Source: Nitrospinaceae bacterium
GTDB taxonomy: Bacteria; Nitrospinota; Nitrospinia; Nitrospinales; JACRGP01
Direction of reading: 5' to 3'
Assembly: GCA_029261555.1 (NCBI GenBank)
Contig: JAJDBB010000031.1
Location: forward strand, 1 to 64,000
Length of the DNA stretch: 64,000 nucleotides
Part shown: piece by piece, positions 48,194-62,145 of the stretch
Numbering within the stretch: the first letter of the stretch is position 1
Layout of the letters: every line of letters starts with the position of its first letter
Made by a program: the position numbers and the translations under genes
Notes under the pieces: generated by a model
What the model was told of the DNA's origin: nothing
What the model saw: only the letters and a program-made list of their open reading frames with translations
Databases searched by the model: none

Positions 48194-48411
48194 AAGAAAA
48201 AATTCCCAAACTCACGAAACCCAAAAATAAAGCGGATACTTTATAATCACTTCTTTGACTTGTCAACCCGTTAACGCTTGTCCCTGCAGCGTCCAAAATA
48301 AAATAAACCGGACCCGCCTTAACCGCCAGCATCAATGGGTTTACATAAGAATATTTTATTACATTTTCGCAACGGATAAAACCCTATAAAGATTTGATTT
48401 TTAAACCTCCA

Positions 48412-49236
48412 CTAAACTCTAGTGGCTCCTTTGGGATCCCATCGGTCCCGCAAACCCTCGCCCAGGAAATTAAAAGACAAAATCGTCAGAAAAATGGCCA
48501 GCGAAGGAAACAAGATCAGGTGAGGATAAAATTTAATCGCCGTCCACCCGTCGTTGGCCAAAGTTCCCCAACTGCTCAACGGAGGGCTGACGCCAAGGCC
48601 GATAAAACCCAGGGTCGACTCCGCGAGAATGGCCAGGGGGATGCGGAAGCTCAGCGTCACAACGAGGATACCAATGATGTTGGGAAGAATGTCCTGCGTC
48701 ATGATCCGGATATGCCCCGCCCCCAACGCCCGCGACGCCTCCACAAAAGGAAATTCCTTGAGCCGCAACACTTCGCCTCGGACCAGCCGCGCCACCGTCA
48801 CCCAACTCACCAGGGTCAGCGCCAAAAAAATGCCCGCCATTCCCCGACCCATGATCACCGTCAGAAGAATGATTAACAACAAATCCGGAAGCGAAAAAAC
48901 GACGTCCACAATCCGCATCATGTATTGATCGGTCTTTCCTCCCACATAACCGGAAACCGCTCCGTAAATCGTACCGATAATGATCGCCACAAAAGTGGTC
49001 GCAAACCCAATGAACAGGGAAATTCTGGCTCCGTAAACGACGCGTGAAAATAAATCCCGACCCAAACGGTCCGTCCCCATCCAATGGTCCACAGTGGGAG
49101 CGGAAAGAATGTTCATGGAATCTTGCGCGTCGTAAGCGTAGGGTGCCGTCCATGGCGCGAAACAGGCCGCCACTAAAACGATCAATAAAAATCCTCCGCT
49201 CAAACGCGCCGGCCAGGGAAAACGCATTGCAGTCAA
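48412..49236 (-). CDS. ABC transporter permease, OppC/DppC family
   Basis: HWMGTDRLGRDLFSRVVYGARISLFIGF; EAxxxxGxxxxxI loop EASRALGAGHIRIMTQDILPN. Confidence 0.91.
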   Translation of the reverse strand: MTAMRFPWPARLSGGFLLIVLVAACFAPWTAPYAYDAQDSMNILSAPTVDHWMGTDRLGRDLFSRVVYGARISLFIGFATTFVAIIIGTIYGAVSGYVGGKTDQYMMRIVDVVFSLPDLLLIILLTVIMGRGMAGIFLALTLVSWVTVARLVRGEVLRLKEFPFVEASRALGAGHIRIMTQDILPNIIGILVVTLSFRIPLAILAESTLGFIGLGVSPPLSSWGTLANDGWTAIKFYPHLILFPSLAIFLTILSFNFLGEGLRDRWDPKGATRV

Positions 49237-50147
49237 GCCCTCACTCTCGGATCGAGTTTCATATAAATCAAGTCCACCATAATATTCGCTAGGACGATCA
49301 ACACCGCATAAACCAGCGTCACCCCCATGATCAGCGGATAATCCCGGTTCGACACGGCAGTGATGAAAAAATTCCCCATCCCCGGAACAGAAAAAATAAA
49401 CTCGATCACAAACGAACCGGTGACCAACCCCGCCGCCAGGGGACCCAGAACGGACACGACCGGGGAAATGGAGTTTTTCAACGCGTGTTTCAGCAGGACG
49501 GCGCCCTCTCCCAGGCCCTTGGCCCGCGCGGTGCGAATGTAATCGGCGGATAAAACTTCCAGCAACGAGTTACGCGTCAGGCGAGCCACATAGCCCGCAA
49601 ACCCCGCGCCCAGCGCGAAAGCCGGCATCACCACGTGACGCGGTCCCTCCCACAACGCCGGCGGCAACAAATGCAGATAGTGCGACAGGACGAGGACCAG
49701 CACAGACCCCAGCACAAAGTTGGGAAGCGAAATCCCCAGCGTCGCTAAAAAAATAACGCCCCGGTCCCACCCGCTGTTGTATTTCCAGGCGGAAAAAATC
49801 CCTGCCGGAATCCCAATCCCCAGGCTCACCGCCAAAGCGCATAAGCCCAAAACGGCGGACACGGGAAACGTGTCGGCGATAATGTCCGCGACGTCCCGCC
49901 CGACATATTTATACGACGGCCCAAGATCGCCTCGCGCAACTTGTCCGACATACAAAATAAACTGCCGCCACACCGGCTGGTCCAGATGATATTTGGCCTC
50001 GATATTGGCGATGATTTCCGGAGGTAGTTTTTTATCGCGGTCGAACGGTCCGCCGGGCACGCTGTGCATGATAAAAAACGTGAGCGCGATCACCACGAAC
50101 AATACCGGGATCCCCTGTAACAGGCGCTTGATCGTAAAAATCCACAT
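49233..50147 (-). CDS. ABC transporter permease, OppB/DppB family
   Basis: IKRLLQGIPVLFVVIALTFFIMHSVPGGPFD; DYIRTARAKGLGEGAVLLKHALKN. Confidence 0.92.
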   Translation of the reverse strand: MWIFTIKRLLQGIPVLFVVIALTFFIMHSVPGGPFDRDKKLPPEIIANIEAKYHLDQPVWRQFILYVGQVARGDLGPSYKYVGRDVADIIADTFPVSAVLGLCALAVSLGIGIPAGIFSAWKYNSGWDRGVIFLATLGISLPNFVLGSVLVLVLSHYLHLLPPALWEGPRHVVMPAFALGAGFAGYVARLTRNSLLEVLSADYIRTARAKGLGEGAVLLKHALKNSISPVVSVLGPLAAGLVTGSFVIEFIFSVPGMGNFFITAVSNRDYPLIMGVTLVYAVLIVLANIMVDLIYMKLDPRVRA

Positions 50148-50285
50148 GGTCGGATTTTATCACAGTATGCCCAAGCTCCGTCCAGCGCGGCGGCTTACAA
50201 GATTTTTACCGAACACCGGCGGGCTGGTATATAATGACCGTTTGTCCAGTTTCGGGTTGAAGCCCGGCGCCTATAAAAAAAATAA

Positions 50286-50416
50286 TCATAGCCGTGAGCG
50301 GCTCTTATGCCGGGCAAGCGCCCGGTGGCAATATTGATTTGCAAACCTAACGTCGCTTTAGCGCTCACCGTATGAGCAACTCCTACTGGGTCCAGCGGCA
50401 CGCTGGCCAGCGAGTT
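50286..50416 (+). repeat. dispersed intergenic repeat copy
   Basis: ATCATAGCCGTGAGCGGCTCTTATG; CCGGGCAAGCGCCCGG hairpin; CCTACTGGGTCCAGCGGCACGCTGGCCAGCG. Confidence 0.8.
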
Positions 50417-50452
50417 GCTGAGAACTAAAATATCCAATTAATAAAGATCCCC

Positions 50453-52273
50453 GTGAAATACTATTCCCTGCGCGAGTTCATAGAACGGTTAGAGTTTGAA
50501 AACGAGTTAGTCCGCATCGCGGAACCGGTCTCGCCCGTTCTGGAGATTGCGGAGATCGCCGACCGTGTATCCAAACAACCCGGCGGCGGCAAGGCCCTGC
50601 TGTTTGAAAACGTCGAAGGCTCCGACATGCCCGTCCTCATCAATGCCTTTGGCAGTCATAAACGCATAAACGCCGCGTTGGGCGTTCACGATATCGAAGA
50701 AATCCCCAAAGAGATAGAACGCTTTATCAAACTGTCCCCGCCGCAATCCTTGTTCGATAAAGTCAAATTACTCCCCATGTTGCTGGAAGCGAGCGCGTTT
50801 CCCCCAAAATTGATCGGGGCAAACAAAGCGCCCTGCCAGGAGATCGTTCATCTTGGCGACGACGTCGATTTGAGCCGCATTCCCATCCTGCAATGCTGGC
50901 CGAACGACGCCGGACGCTTCATCACCTTCCCAATGGTGATCAATCGCGATTACGAGCGCCGGGTCCGCAACGTCGGCCTCTACCGAATGCAAGTGTTCGA
51001 CGACAAAACCACCGCCATGCACTGGCATATTCACAAGGACGGCGCGCATTTTTTTCACGAGTACCGGCGCCAGAATAAAATCATGGAAGTGGCCGTCGCC
51101 ATCGGCGGCGATCCCGCGGCATGCTACTCGGCTTCCGCTCCCCTACCCTACGGGATCGACGAATTTCTGCTCGCGGGATTCATCCGCAAGGCTCCCGTCG
51201 AATTGGTCAAATGTAAAACCGTGGAGTTGGAAGTTCCGGCCAGCGCTGAAATCATTCTTGAAGGTTTCATCGACCCCGCCGAGCTTAGAAAAGAAGGCCC
51301 CTTTGGGGACCACACGGGTTATTACTCCCAGGACGGCGATTATCCGGTCCTGCATTTAACCGCGATCACGCATCGCAAAGATCCCATCTATCTCACCACC
51401 ATCGTGGGCAAACCGCCACAGGAGGATTTTTATCTCGGCAACGCCACGGAACGAATCTTCATGCCTCTATTAAAAACCCAGGCGCCGGAAATTGTCGACA
51501 TGCATATGCCGGTCGAAGGCGTGTTCCACAATTGCGTGATCGTCTCCATCGACAAACGCTATCCCCTGCAGGCGCGCCGCCTGATGAGCGCCTTTTGGGG
51601 ACTGGGCCAGATGAGTTTCGTCAAAACCATTCTGGTCGTCGACGCCGCAGTCGACGTTAAAAACGTTGAAAGCGTTTTGCGCGTACTGCTGGATACAGTG
51701 GACATGGACCGCGACCTGTTTTTTGCCGACGGCGTTCTCGACGTGCTCAACCACGCTTCAGATAATTTTCTGTACGGATCAAAACTGGGAATCGATGCAA
51801 CGACCAAGATCGAAGGCGAACCCGGCTTTGGCGCGACTATTGAACCGCTGGAAGCGCCTGCCCCGGATATTACCGACTCCGTCGTGAAACAATTTCCTGA
51901 AGTCCGGGCCGCGCGCCTTTTGGAATTGCAGGTCAAGCATCCGGTCCTACTGGTCGCCCGCGAAAAAACCGGCCCCTTTCAAACCGCCGAATTCATCCGG
52001 AAGTTTTTACAACAAGCTGATTCTAACGGCGTCGCCATTGTTATCGTATTTGAAGGACACGTGGACGTCCAAAACTACTCCGAAGCGATGTGGAAATTTT
52101 TCAACAACATCGACCCACGCCGCGATTTTCATTTCCACGACGGGCGATTGGGAATAGACGCTGGGAAAAAGTTTCCCGAAGAAGGTTACAAACAAGAGTG
52201 GCCCGACGAAATTGAAATGTCCGAAGAAATAAAAAACCGCGTCGATAAAAAATGGGGCCGCTTATTCCCATGA
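50453..52273 (+). CDS. ubiD: UbiD-family decarboxylase
   Basis: GTG start; YSLREFIERLEFENELVRI, GDDVDLSRIPILQCWPNDAGRFITFP, EGPFGDHTGYYSQDGDYPVL. Confidence 0.9.
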   Translation: MKYYSLREFIERLEFENELVRIAEPVSPVLEIAEIADRVSKQPGGGKALLFENVEGSDMPVLINAFGSHKRINAALGVHDIEEIPKEIERFIKLSPPQSLFDKVKLLPMLLEASAFPPKLIGANKAPCQEIVHLGDDVDLSRIPILQCWPNDAGRFITFPMVINRDYERRVRNVGLYRMQVFDDKTTAMHWHIHKDGAHFFHEYRRQNKIMEVAVAIGGDPAACYSASAPLPYGIDEFLLAGFIRKAPVELVKCKTVELEVPASAEIILEGFIDPAELRKEGPFGDHTGYYSQDGDYPVLHLTAITHRKDPIYLTTIVGKPPQEDFYLGNATERIFMPLLKTQAPEIVDMHMPVEGVFHNCVIVSIDKRYPLQARRLMSAFWGLGQMSFVKTILVVDAAVDVKNVESVLRVLLDTVDMDRDLFFADGVLDVLNHASDNFLYGSKLGIDATTKIEGEPGFGATIEPLEAPAPDITDSVVKQFPEVRAARLLELQVKHPVLLVAREKTGPFQTAEFIRKFLQQADSNGVAIVIVFEGHVDVQNYSEAMWKFFNNIDPRRDFHFHDGRLGIDAGKKFPEEGYKQEWPDEIEMSEEIKNRVDKKWGRLFP

Positions 52274-52302
52274 ACCTATCCTTGGAAAAATAATAAACCA
52301 AC

Positions 52303-55134
<2,832 letters not shown>

Positions 55135-55148
55135 TCGGGGAAGCACCG

Positions 55149-55218
55149 GCAATCCAGAAGCGTTGGGTTGCTTCACTTCGTTCGCAATGACGTAATTCCT
55201 GCCCCCACGGCGAGTGGC
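55149..55218. repeat. short intergenic repeat modules between convergent uvrA and atpC
   Basis: TTGCTTCACTTCGTTCGCAATGACG motif plus GCCCCCACGGCGAGTGGC matching GCCCCTACGGCGAGTAGC at about 10531-10548. Confidence 0.65.
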
Positions 55219-55220
55219 GG

Positions 55221-55631
55221 TTAATTCTTGGAAGGGGTTTCCAGGCGGGCGATTGCGCGGAACAGTTTCAACTGTGTCGCCTCGAACTCGTCCTCGGAAA
55301 GGTCGGCCTTAGCCAGTTTGGCTTCGGCGTCTGCCTTGGCGGCCTCGGCGCGGGTGCGGTCGATTTCATCCAGAAACTCGGCGGTTTCAGCGAGCACGGT
55401 CACGCGATTATCGGTGACTTCCATGTAGCCGCCGCTCACCACCATTTGCACGACGTCGTCGCCTTTTTCGTAGGACAAGGGTCCGGATCGAAGCGTGGTG
55501 ATCAACGGCGCGTGGTCCGCCAGAACGCCCAAGTCCCCGTCTTCTCCGGGAACGTTGACCTGGTCGACTTCCTCGTTGACCACGTTTTTAGCGGGCGTGA
55601 CTATTGATAGCTGGATTTTATTTTCGGCCAT
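55221..55631 (-). CDS. atpC: ATP synthase epsilon subunit
   Basis: IQLSIVTPAKNVVNEEVDQVNVPGEDGDLGVLADHAPLITTL. Confidence 0.96.
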   Translation of the reverse strand: MAENKIQLSIVTPAKNVVNEEVDQVNVPGEDGDLGVLADHAPLITTLRSGPLSYEKGDDVVQMVVSGGYMEVTDNRVTVLAETAEFLDEIDRTRAEAAKADAEAKLAKADLSEDEFEATQLKLFRAIARLETPSKN

Positions 55632-55633
55632 GA

Positions 55634-57076
<1,443 letters not shown>

Positions 57077-57949
57077 TTATCCTTTGAGGGCTTCGGCCCC
57101 GTTCACCACTTCTATCAATTCTTTCGTAATATAAGCCTGTCGCGCTCGGTTATAAAACAGGGTGAGATCGTCGATCATTTCCCCCGCGTTCCGGGTGGCG
57201 CTGTCCATCGCCGTCATGCGCGCGCCGTGTTCGCTGGCGGTGGACTCCAGACAGGCCCGGTAAATTTCCACGGCCATGTAACGGCCCAAAAGTGTTTCCA
57301 GAATAGACTCTTCGTCCGGCTCATAGATATAATCGACGTCATGCATTTTACCGTCGGAGTCGGTCGCCATGTCTTCCGGAACGATGGGCAGTAATTGCTC
57401 CAGAATCACCTCTTGCTGAATGACGGATTTGAATTCGTTATAGACCAGGCTGACTTTATCCACCTTGCCATCGACGAACATTTCAGAAATGAACTTGGCC
57501 ATTTCGGCGGCTCTCTGGTACTCAAAATCTTTGCCCCAGTTCAGGTACTCGCGCTCGATCTTCAATCCTCTCGAGCGGCAAATGTCCCTTCCCTTTTTGC
57601 CCATTGCGACGACGGAAATCTCCTTGCCGGCGTTTTCCTCAACGGCGGCCATCAACCTTTTGAGCACGTTGCCGTTGAACCCGCCGCACAAGCCTTTGTC
57701 GGAGGTGACAACGATAAAGAGAACTTTTTTCTCCTCGCGCTGGTTCAATAGCGGATGCAGATCCTTGTTGCACCGGGCGGCGAGGTGATGGAGCACTTCC
57801 ATCAGCTTGACGGCGTAGGGACGCTCGTTGAGGATCGCCTCCTGGGCCTTGCGAAGCTTGGACGCGGCCACCAGTTTCATCGCCTTGGTGATCTGCTGGG
57901 TGTTCTTAACGCTTCCTATTCTTCTTTTTATGTCTCGTAGGTTTGGCAT
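57077..57949 (-). CDS. atpG: ATP synthase gamma subunit
   Basis: LRDIKRRIGSVKNTQQITKAMKLVAASKLRKAQ, TSDKGLCGGFN. Confidence 0.97.
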   Translation of the reverse strand: MPNLRDIKRRIGSVKNTQQITKAMKLVAASKLRKAQEAILNERPYAVKLMEVLHHLAARCNKDLHPLLNQREEKKVLFIVVTSDKGLCGGFNGNVLKRLMAAVEENAGKEISVVAMGKKGRDICRSRGLKIEREYLNWGKDFEYQRAAEMAKFISEMFVDGKVDKVSLVYNEFKSVIQQEVILEQLLPIVPEDMATDSDGKMHDVDYIYEPDEESILETLLGRYMAVEIYRACLESTASEHGARMTAMDSATRNAGEMIDDLTLFYNRARQAYITKELIEVVNGAEALKG

Positions 57950-57957
57950 ACGCGGCT

Positions 57958-59460
57958 TTAAAAGATTTCCTTGTATTTGTTGACGGCGTCCTTGAGCTGG
58001 CTTTCGATATCGTCGTCCAGTTTTTTGGCCGATTCAATTTTGTCCATAATATCCTTATGCTTTTCCTGAACGTAATTCAAAATCCCCGTGATGAACCGCT
58101 GGACGTCTGCGGTGGGAATATCGTCCATCAACCCGCGCACTCCGCAAAAAATCTGGATGACCTGTTCGACAAACGTCAACGGCTTGTACTGTCCCTGTTT
58201 CAATAACTCCACCAGCCGTTCGCCGCGCAATAGTTGAGCCTGGGTTGTGGGGTCGAGATCGGACCCGAACTGGGCAAAAGCCGCCAGTTCCCGATACTGG
58301 GCAAGGTCCAGACGAAGCTGTCCGGCGACCTGCTTCATCGCCTTGGTCTGAGCGGCGCCGCCGACCCTGGAAACGGACAGACCGACGTTGATCGCCGGGC
58401 GTACGCCGGAATAAAACAGGTCGGTTTCCAGAAAAATCTGCCCGTCGGTGATGGAGATGACGTTGGTCGGAATATAAGCCGAAACGTCTCCCGCCTGGGT
58501 TTCGATGATCGGCAAGGCCGTGAGCGAACCGGCGCCGAGTTCGTCGCTCACCTTGGCGGAGCGCTCCAGCAAGCGTGAATGCAAGTAGAAAACGTCGCCG
58601 GGATACGCCTCGCGTCCCGGAGGCCGACGCAGAAGCAAAGACAGTTGCCGGTAAGCCGCGGCTTGCTTGGATAAATCGTCGTAAACAATGAGTCCGTGCT
58701 GTCCGTTGTCGCGGAAATACTCGCCCATGGCGCAACCGGTGTACGGGGCGATATACTGCATGGGAGCCGGGTCGCTCGCGGTAGCGGCCACCACGATGGT
58801 GTATTTCATCGCGTCGTTTTGCTCCAACGTTTTAACCACGCGGGCGACGGTGGATCGTTTTTGCCCGACGGCGACGTATACGCAAATAACGTTTTCGGAT
58901 TTCTGGTTGAGGATGGCGTCGATGGCGACGGCGGTTTTACCCGTTTGCCGGTCGCCGATAATCAATTCGCGCTGTCCGCGTCCGACGGGAATCATCCCGT
59001 CGATCGCCTTGATCCCGGTTTGCAAAGGTTCGTGAACGGACTTGCGGTCGATAACGCCGGGCGCGACGCGCTCGATGGGTCCAAATTGTTTCGCGTTGAT
59101 GGGACCCTTGCCGTCGATAGGCTCGCCGAGACCATTGACCACGCGCCCGACCAGCTCCGGTCCAACAGGAACTTCCATAACGCGATTGGTCCGCTTGACC
59201 TCGTCGCCCTCTTTGACGTTGCTGTCGAAACCAAACAAAACGGAACCGATATTATCTTCCTCCAGGTTCAACACCATTCCCATGACGTCGCCCGGAAACT
59301 CTAACAGTTCTCCGGCCATGGCGTTTTCCAAGCCGTAGATACGGGCGATGCCGTCTCCGACGGAAATGACCCGACCGGTTTCCTTGAGTTCCACGCTTTC
59401 GTCGAAGCCCTGAATTTGTTTTTGTATCAGGGTGCTGATCTCATCGGCGCGCAAATTCAC
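57958..59460 (-). CDS. atpA: ATP synthase alpha subunit
   Basis: [51 protein letters not shown]. Confidence 0.98.
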   Translation of the reverse strand: MNLRADEISTLIQKQIQGFDESVELKETGRVISVGDGIARIYGLENAMAGELLEFPGDVMGMVLNLEEDNIGSVLFGFDSNVKEGDEVKRTNRVMEVPVGPELVGRVVNGLGEPIDGKGPINAKQFGPIERVAPGVIDRKSVHEPLQTGIKAIDGMIPVGRGQRELIIGDRQTGKTAVAIDAILNQKSENVICVYVAVGQKRSTVARVVKTLEQNDAMKYTIVVAATASDPAPMQYIAPYTGCAMGEYFRDNGQHGLIVYDDLSKQAAAYRQLSLLLRRPPGREAYPGDVFYLHSRLLERSAKVSDELGAGSLTALPIIETQAGDVSAYIPTNVISITDGQIFLETDLFYSGVRPAINVGLSVSRVGGAAQTKAMKQVAGQLRLDLAQYRELAAFAQFGSDLDPTTQAQLLRGERLVELLKQGQYKPLTFVEQVIQIFCGVRGLMDDIPTADVQRFITGILNYVQEKHKDIMDKIESAKKLDDDIESQLKDAVNKYKEIF

Positions 59461-60012
59461 TTAAACAACCTCCTCTTTTTCGATAGCCTGTTTTAGCAAG
59501 GCCAGACGGTTTTTGATCGACCCGTCCAAAACCAGGCCTTCAATCTGCAGAACCATCCCGCCTATGAGGGATTCGTCCACTTGAGTTTCCAATAGAATGT
59601 CTTTTTTATATATTCGCCCCAGGGACTCCCGCAGTTTCCCGGTTTGCTCGGAGCTTAACTCGCTGGCGGAAGTAACGCCGGCGCGGGCGCGGCCTAATCG
59701 CGCGTCCACGACTTTCTCGAAATATTCCCGGATGGGATCGAGAAAAAGTATTTTTTTCCTCTCGGTCAGCAACTGAACGAGGTTGCGAACGGTTTTCTCT
59801 ACCTGAAAGCGATCGCATAACTCATCGACCATGCCCGCCTTGTTTTCTTGCGGAATGGAAGGGTGGGCGAAAAAGTTTTTTAATTTGGGTTCCGTCCGAA
59901 AGGTTTCGCAAAACGAACCCAAACCTTCCAGAGCCTTCGACAACCCGGCGTCGTCGCTTATGGAGTTTGCCAGGGCTACGGCGTAACGTTTTCCAACTAT
60001 ATTTTCCAGCAT
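59461..60012 (-). CDS. atpH: ATP synthase delta subunit
   Basis: GKRYAVALANS ... SLIGGMVLQIEGLVLDGSIKNRL; track start 60030 is a TTG, ATG at 60012 preferred. Confidence 0.93.
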   Translation of the reverse strand: MLENIVGKRYAVALANSISDDAGLSKALEGLGSFCETFRTEPKLKNFFAHPSIPQENKAGMVDELCDRFQVEKTVRNLVQLLTERKKILFLDPIREYFEKVVDARLGRARAGVTSASELSSEQTGKLRESLGRIYKKDILLETQVDESLIGGMVLQIEGLVLDGSIKNRLALLKQAIEKEEVV

Positions 60013-60083
60013 GCGGTATTGGGTTTCCAAAAAGCCCGCAACGGCGGGCGAATTCTAAATGCGTTAAAAGCAACGGGACGTTA

Positions 60084-60599
60084 TCAGGCCCTCTTTTCCA
60101 ACTCCTGAATCACTTCCTCGATGGTTTCGTCCACGACGCGTTTTTGTTCCTTTTCGTCCATCGCCTTTTTCAGAATCCTCTCGGTCGAGGCGATGGTGAG
60201 AGCGGCGGTGTAGCTTCGAATTTCGCTCAACAATTTGTTCCGGGAAGCCTGGATTTCATGCTCGGCCTCTTTAATCATCTGGCGCACCTTGCCCTGCGTA
60301 TCCTGCAGGGATTTCTCGGTTTCCTTTTTGGACGAATCATGGGCCAATTGAATAATATCGTTGGCCTTCTCATGAGCGGTTTTCAATTGTCGATCAAAGT
60401 CGGCCTTTAACTTTTCGGCGTCCTGATTAATTTTCTCTGCGCCTTCAATGTCGTCGCGAATTTTCTTTTCGCGCGCGTCGAGGATTTCGAGAATCGGCGG
60501 AAAGGCGAATTTCTTTAACAGAAACAGCAGGGCGACAAATGAAATCACCGACCAAAAGATCAGGGAACTGAAGACTGAAACTTGCTCAAATTGTGGCAT
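60084..60599 (-). CDS. atpF: ATP synthase b subunit
   Basis: SLIFWSVISFVALLFLLKKFAFPPILEILDAREKKI then long coiled-coil helix. Confidence 0.94.
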   Translation of the reverse strand: MPQFEQVSVFSSLIFWSVISFVALLFLLKKFAFPPILEILDAREKKIRDDIEGAEKINQDAEKLKADFDRQLKTAHEKANDIIQLAHDSSKKETEKSLQDTQGKVRQMIKEAEHEIQASRNKLLSEIRSYTAALTIASTERILKKAMDEKEQKRVVDETIEEVIQELEKRA

Positions 60600-60681
60600 C
60601 GTTCGTTGGAATCCGTAAAAGGTTCACTAATCGGGGGAAACCCGGCGCAACGCGCGTCCCCCGTCCCAGGCGCGAAGGCCT

Positions 60682-60903
60682 TCAGGGCATGATGATAAAG
60701 GCGATGACCAGGGCGTAAAGCGCGATAGCTTCTACCAGCGCGAACCCGATCCAACAATATTTGGCCACACGGGCTTCGGCGTTGGGCTGTCGGCCTACGG
60801 TCTCAATGGTCTTGGCGAAAATGTAGGCGATCCCGATAGCGGCTCCAAAAAATCCGGCCGCGCACAATCCCATTCCTATATAAGCTGCCGATGTTGCATC
60901 CAT
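60682..60903 (-). CDS. atpE: ATP synthase c subunit
   Basis: Two TM helices, polar loop ETVGRQPNAEA, conserved Glu in GFALVEAIALYALVIAF. Confidence 0.95.
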   Translation of the reverse strand: MDATSAAYIGMGLCAAGFFGAAIGIAYIFAKTIETVGRQPNAEARVAKYCWIGFALVEAIALYALVIAFIIMP

Positions 60904-60930
60904 TCCCTTTTCTCCTGTAAGTAAAGTTAA

Positions 60931-61668
60931 CTAATGTAATTTGATAACGTCGCCAATATAAACGCAGGTCAGCGTGGTAAATATATACGCCTGGATGACG
61001 GCGATCGCGATTTCTAGTCCATTAATAATAACGGTGAATCCCAAGGGCAACCAGCCAATCCACATGGGGGCCGAAAGACCAAGCCCGAACAGCACGGCCA
61101 AAACCGTATGCCCCGCCGTCATATTGGCAAACAGCCGGACGGACAACGAGATGGGCCGGGCAAGCATGCTTATGATCTCGATGGGAACCATGACGGGTAT
61201 CATTATTTTCGGCACGCCGGGCGGCACAAGGATCGAGAAAAAATGCCCGCCATGCTTGCTGATACCGATGATTAGTGTCATCACAAAAATGATCACCGCA
61301 AAAGTTCCGGTGACTACCAGTTGACTGGTAATGGTGTAGGAACCGGGGATCAACCCGATCAGATTGCAACAAAGAATGAAGAAGAACAGCGTTCCCACGA
61401 AATTAAAATACTTCATCCCTTCGTCGCCGATAAATTCCTTGACCATTCCCTTTATGAATTCGAGCGACATTTCCAGCATGCTCTGCAGTTTGCCGGGAAT
61501 CATGGACGTGCCCTTTTTGCCTACGAGCATGAACAATCCGTAAACCACGGCCATGCCAATCCACATGGCAATGACAGCCTTGTTGATCGACAGGTCCAAT
61601 CCGCCCAGATGAATATCTACGATGGGGTGAAGCTCAAAATGATGTAGTGGACTTTCTTTCTCTGCCAT
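60931..61668 (-). CDS. atpB: ATP synthase a subunit
   Basis: ARPISLSVRLFANMTAGHTVLAVL and LEIAIAVIQAYIFTTLTCVYI. Confidence 0.96.
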   Translation of the reverse strand: MAEKESPLHHFELHPIVDIHLGGLDLSINKAVIAMWIGMAVVYGLFMLVGKKGTSMIPGKLQSMLEMSLEFIKGMVKEFIGDEGMKYFNFVGTLFFFILCCNLIGLIPGSYTITSQLVVTGTFAVIIFVMTLIIGISKHGGHFFSILVPPGVPKIMIPVMVPIEIISMLARPISLSVRLFANMTAGHTVLAVLFGLGLSAPMWIGWLPLGFTVIINGLEIAIAVIQAYIFTTLTCVYIGDVIKLH

Positions 61669-61922
61669 TAGGGGTTTGAATCCGTTTCGTTGTTATCGTT
61701 TTCGTTATTTTCGTTAATAGTTTGCATTGCAGTGCGATACACGCCCAGGCAACCCGCCGCCCCGCCAAAGATAACGCCTAGCGCCAAAAACCAGGGTCGG
61801 GTTCCAAATAACCAGTCCAGAGCGTATCCCATACCGGCTCCTATCAAGGTGGCCGCAACCATTTCCGTGCCCAGCCTGGCCGCAAAGCCCATTCCTTGAT
61901 GAAACCCGTTATCCTGACCCAT
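61668..61922 (-). CDS. atpZ: AtpZ/AtpI family protein
   Basis: GFAARLGTEMVAATLIGAGMGYALDWLFGTRPWFLALGVIFGGAAGCLGVYR; first gene of atp operon. Confidence 0.86.
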   Translation of the reverse strand: MGQDNGFHQGMGFAARLGTEMVAATLIGAGMGYALDWLFGTRPWFLALGVIFGGAAGCLGVYRTAMQTINENNENDNNETDSNP

Positions 61923-62069
61923 GAATCCCCATGCTTTTACCCCATTGGGTAAAAAACCGCCCTCTATTTTGAACCATTTCAATAAAAATTATATTGAAAC
62001 AAAACTGCGGGGGGATTTCAGGAGTCTCTATTAATTGGATACTTCTATTTTCGGCAATTCGCCGCCCTT

Positions 62070-62096
62070 ATAAAGGGCCGCTCACGGCCATGATCC
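62070..62096 (-). repeat. dispersed intergenic repeat module, inverted relative to the 50.3 kb copy
   Basis: Reverse complement ATCATGGCCGTGAGCGGCCCTTTAT versus ATCATAGCCGTGAGCGGCTCTTAT at 50286. Confidence 0.65.
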
Positions 62097-62145
62097 ATTT
62101 CTAGAGACGCCCTCGGCAAAAGGCGCCAGTCGCCGATGCTAACCA

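Noticed and set aside
60682-60903. Sodium-translocating c-subunit
   Set aside because: The Gln in helix 1 and the ET/ES pair in helix 2 expected for Na+ coordination are absent; LVEAIALY is proton-type.
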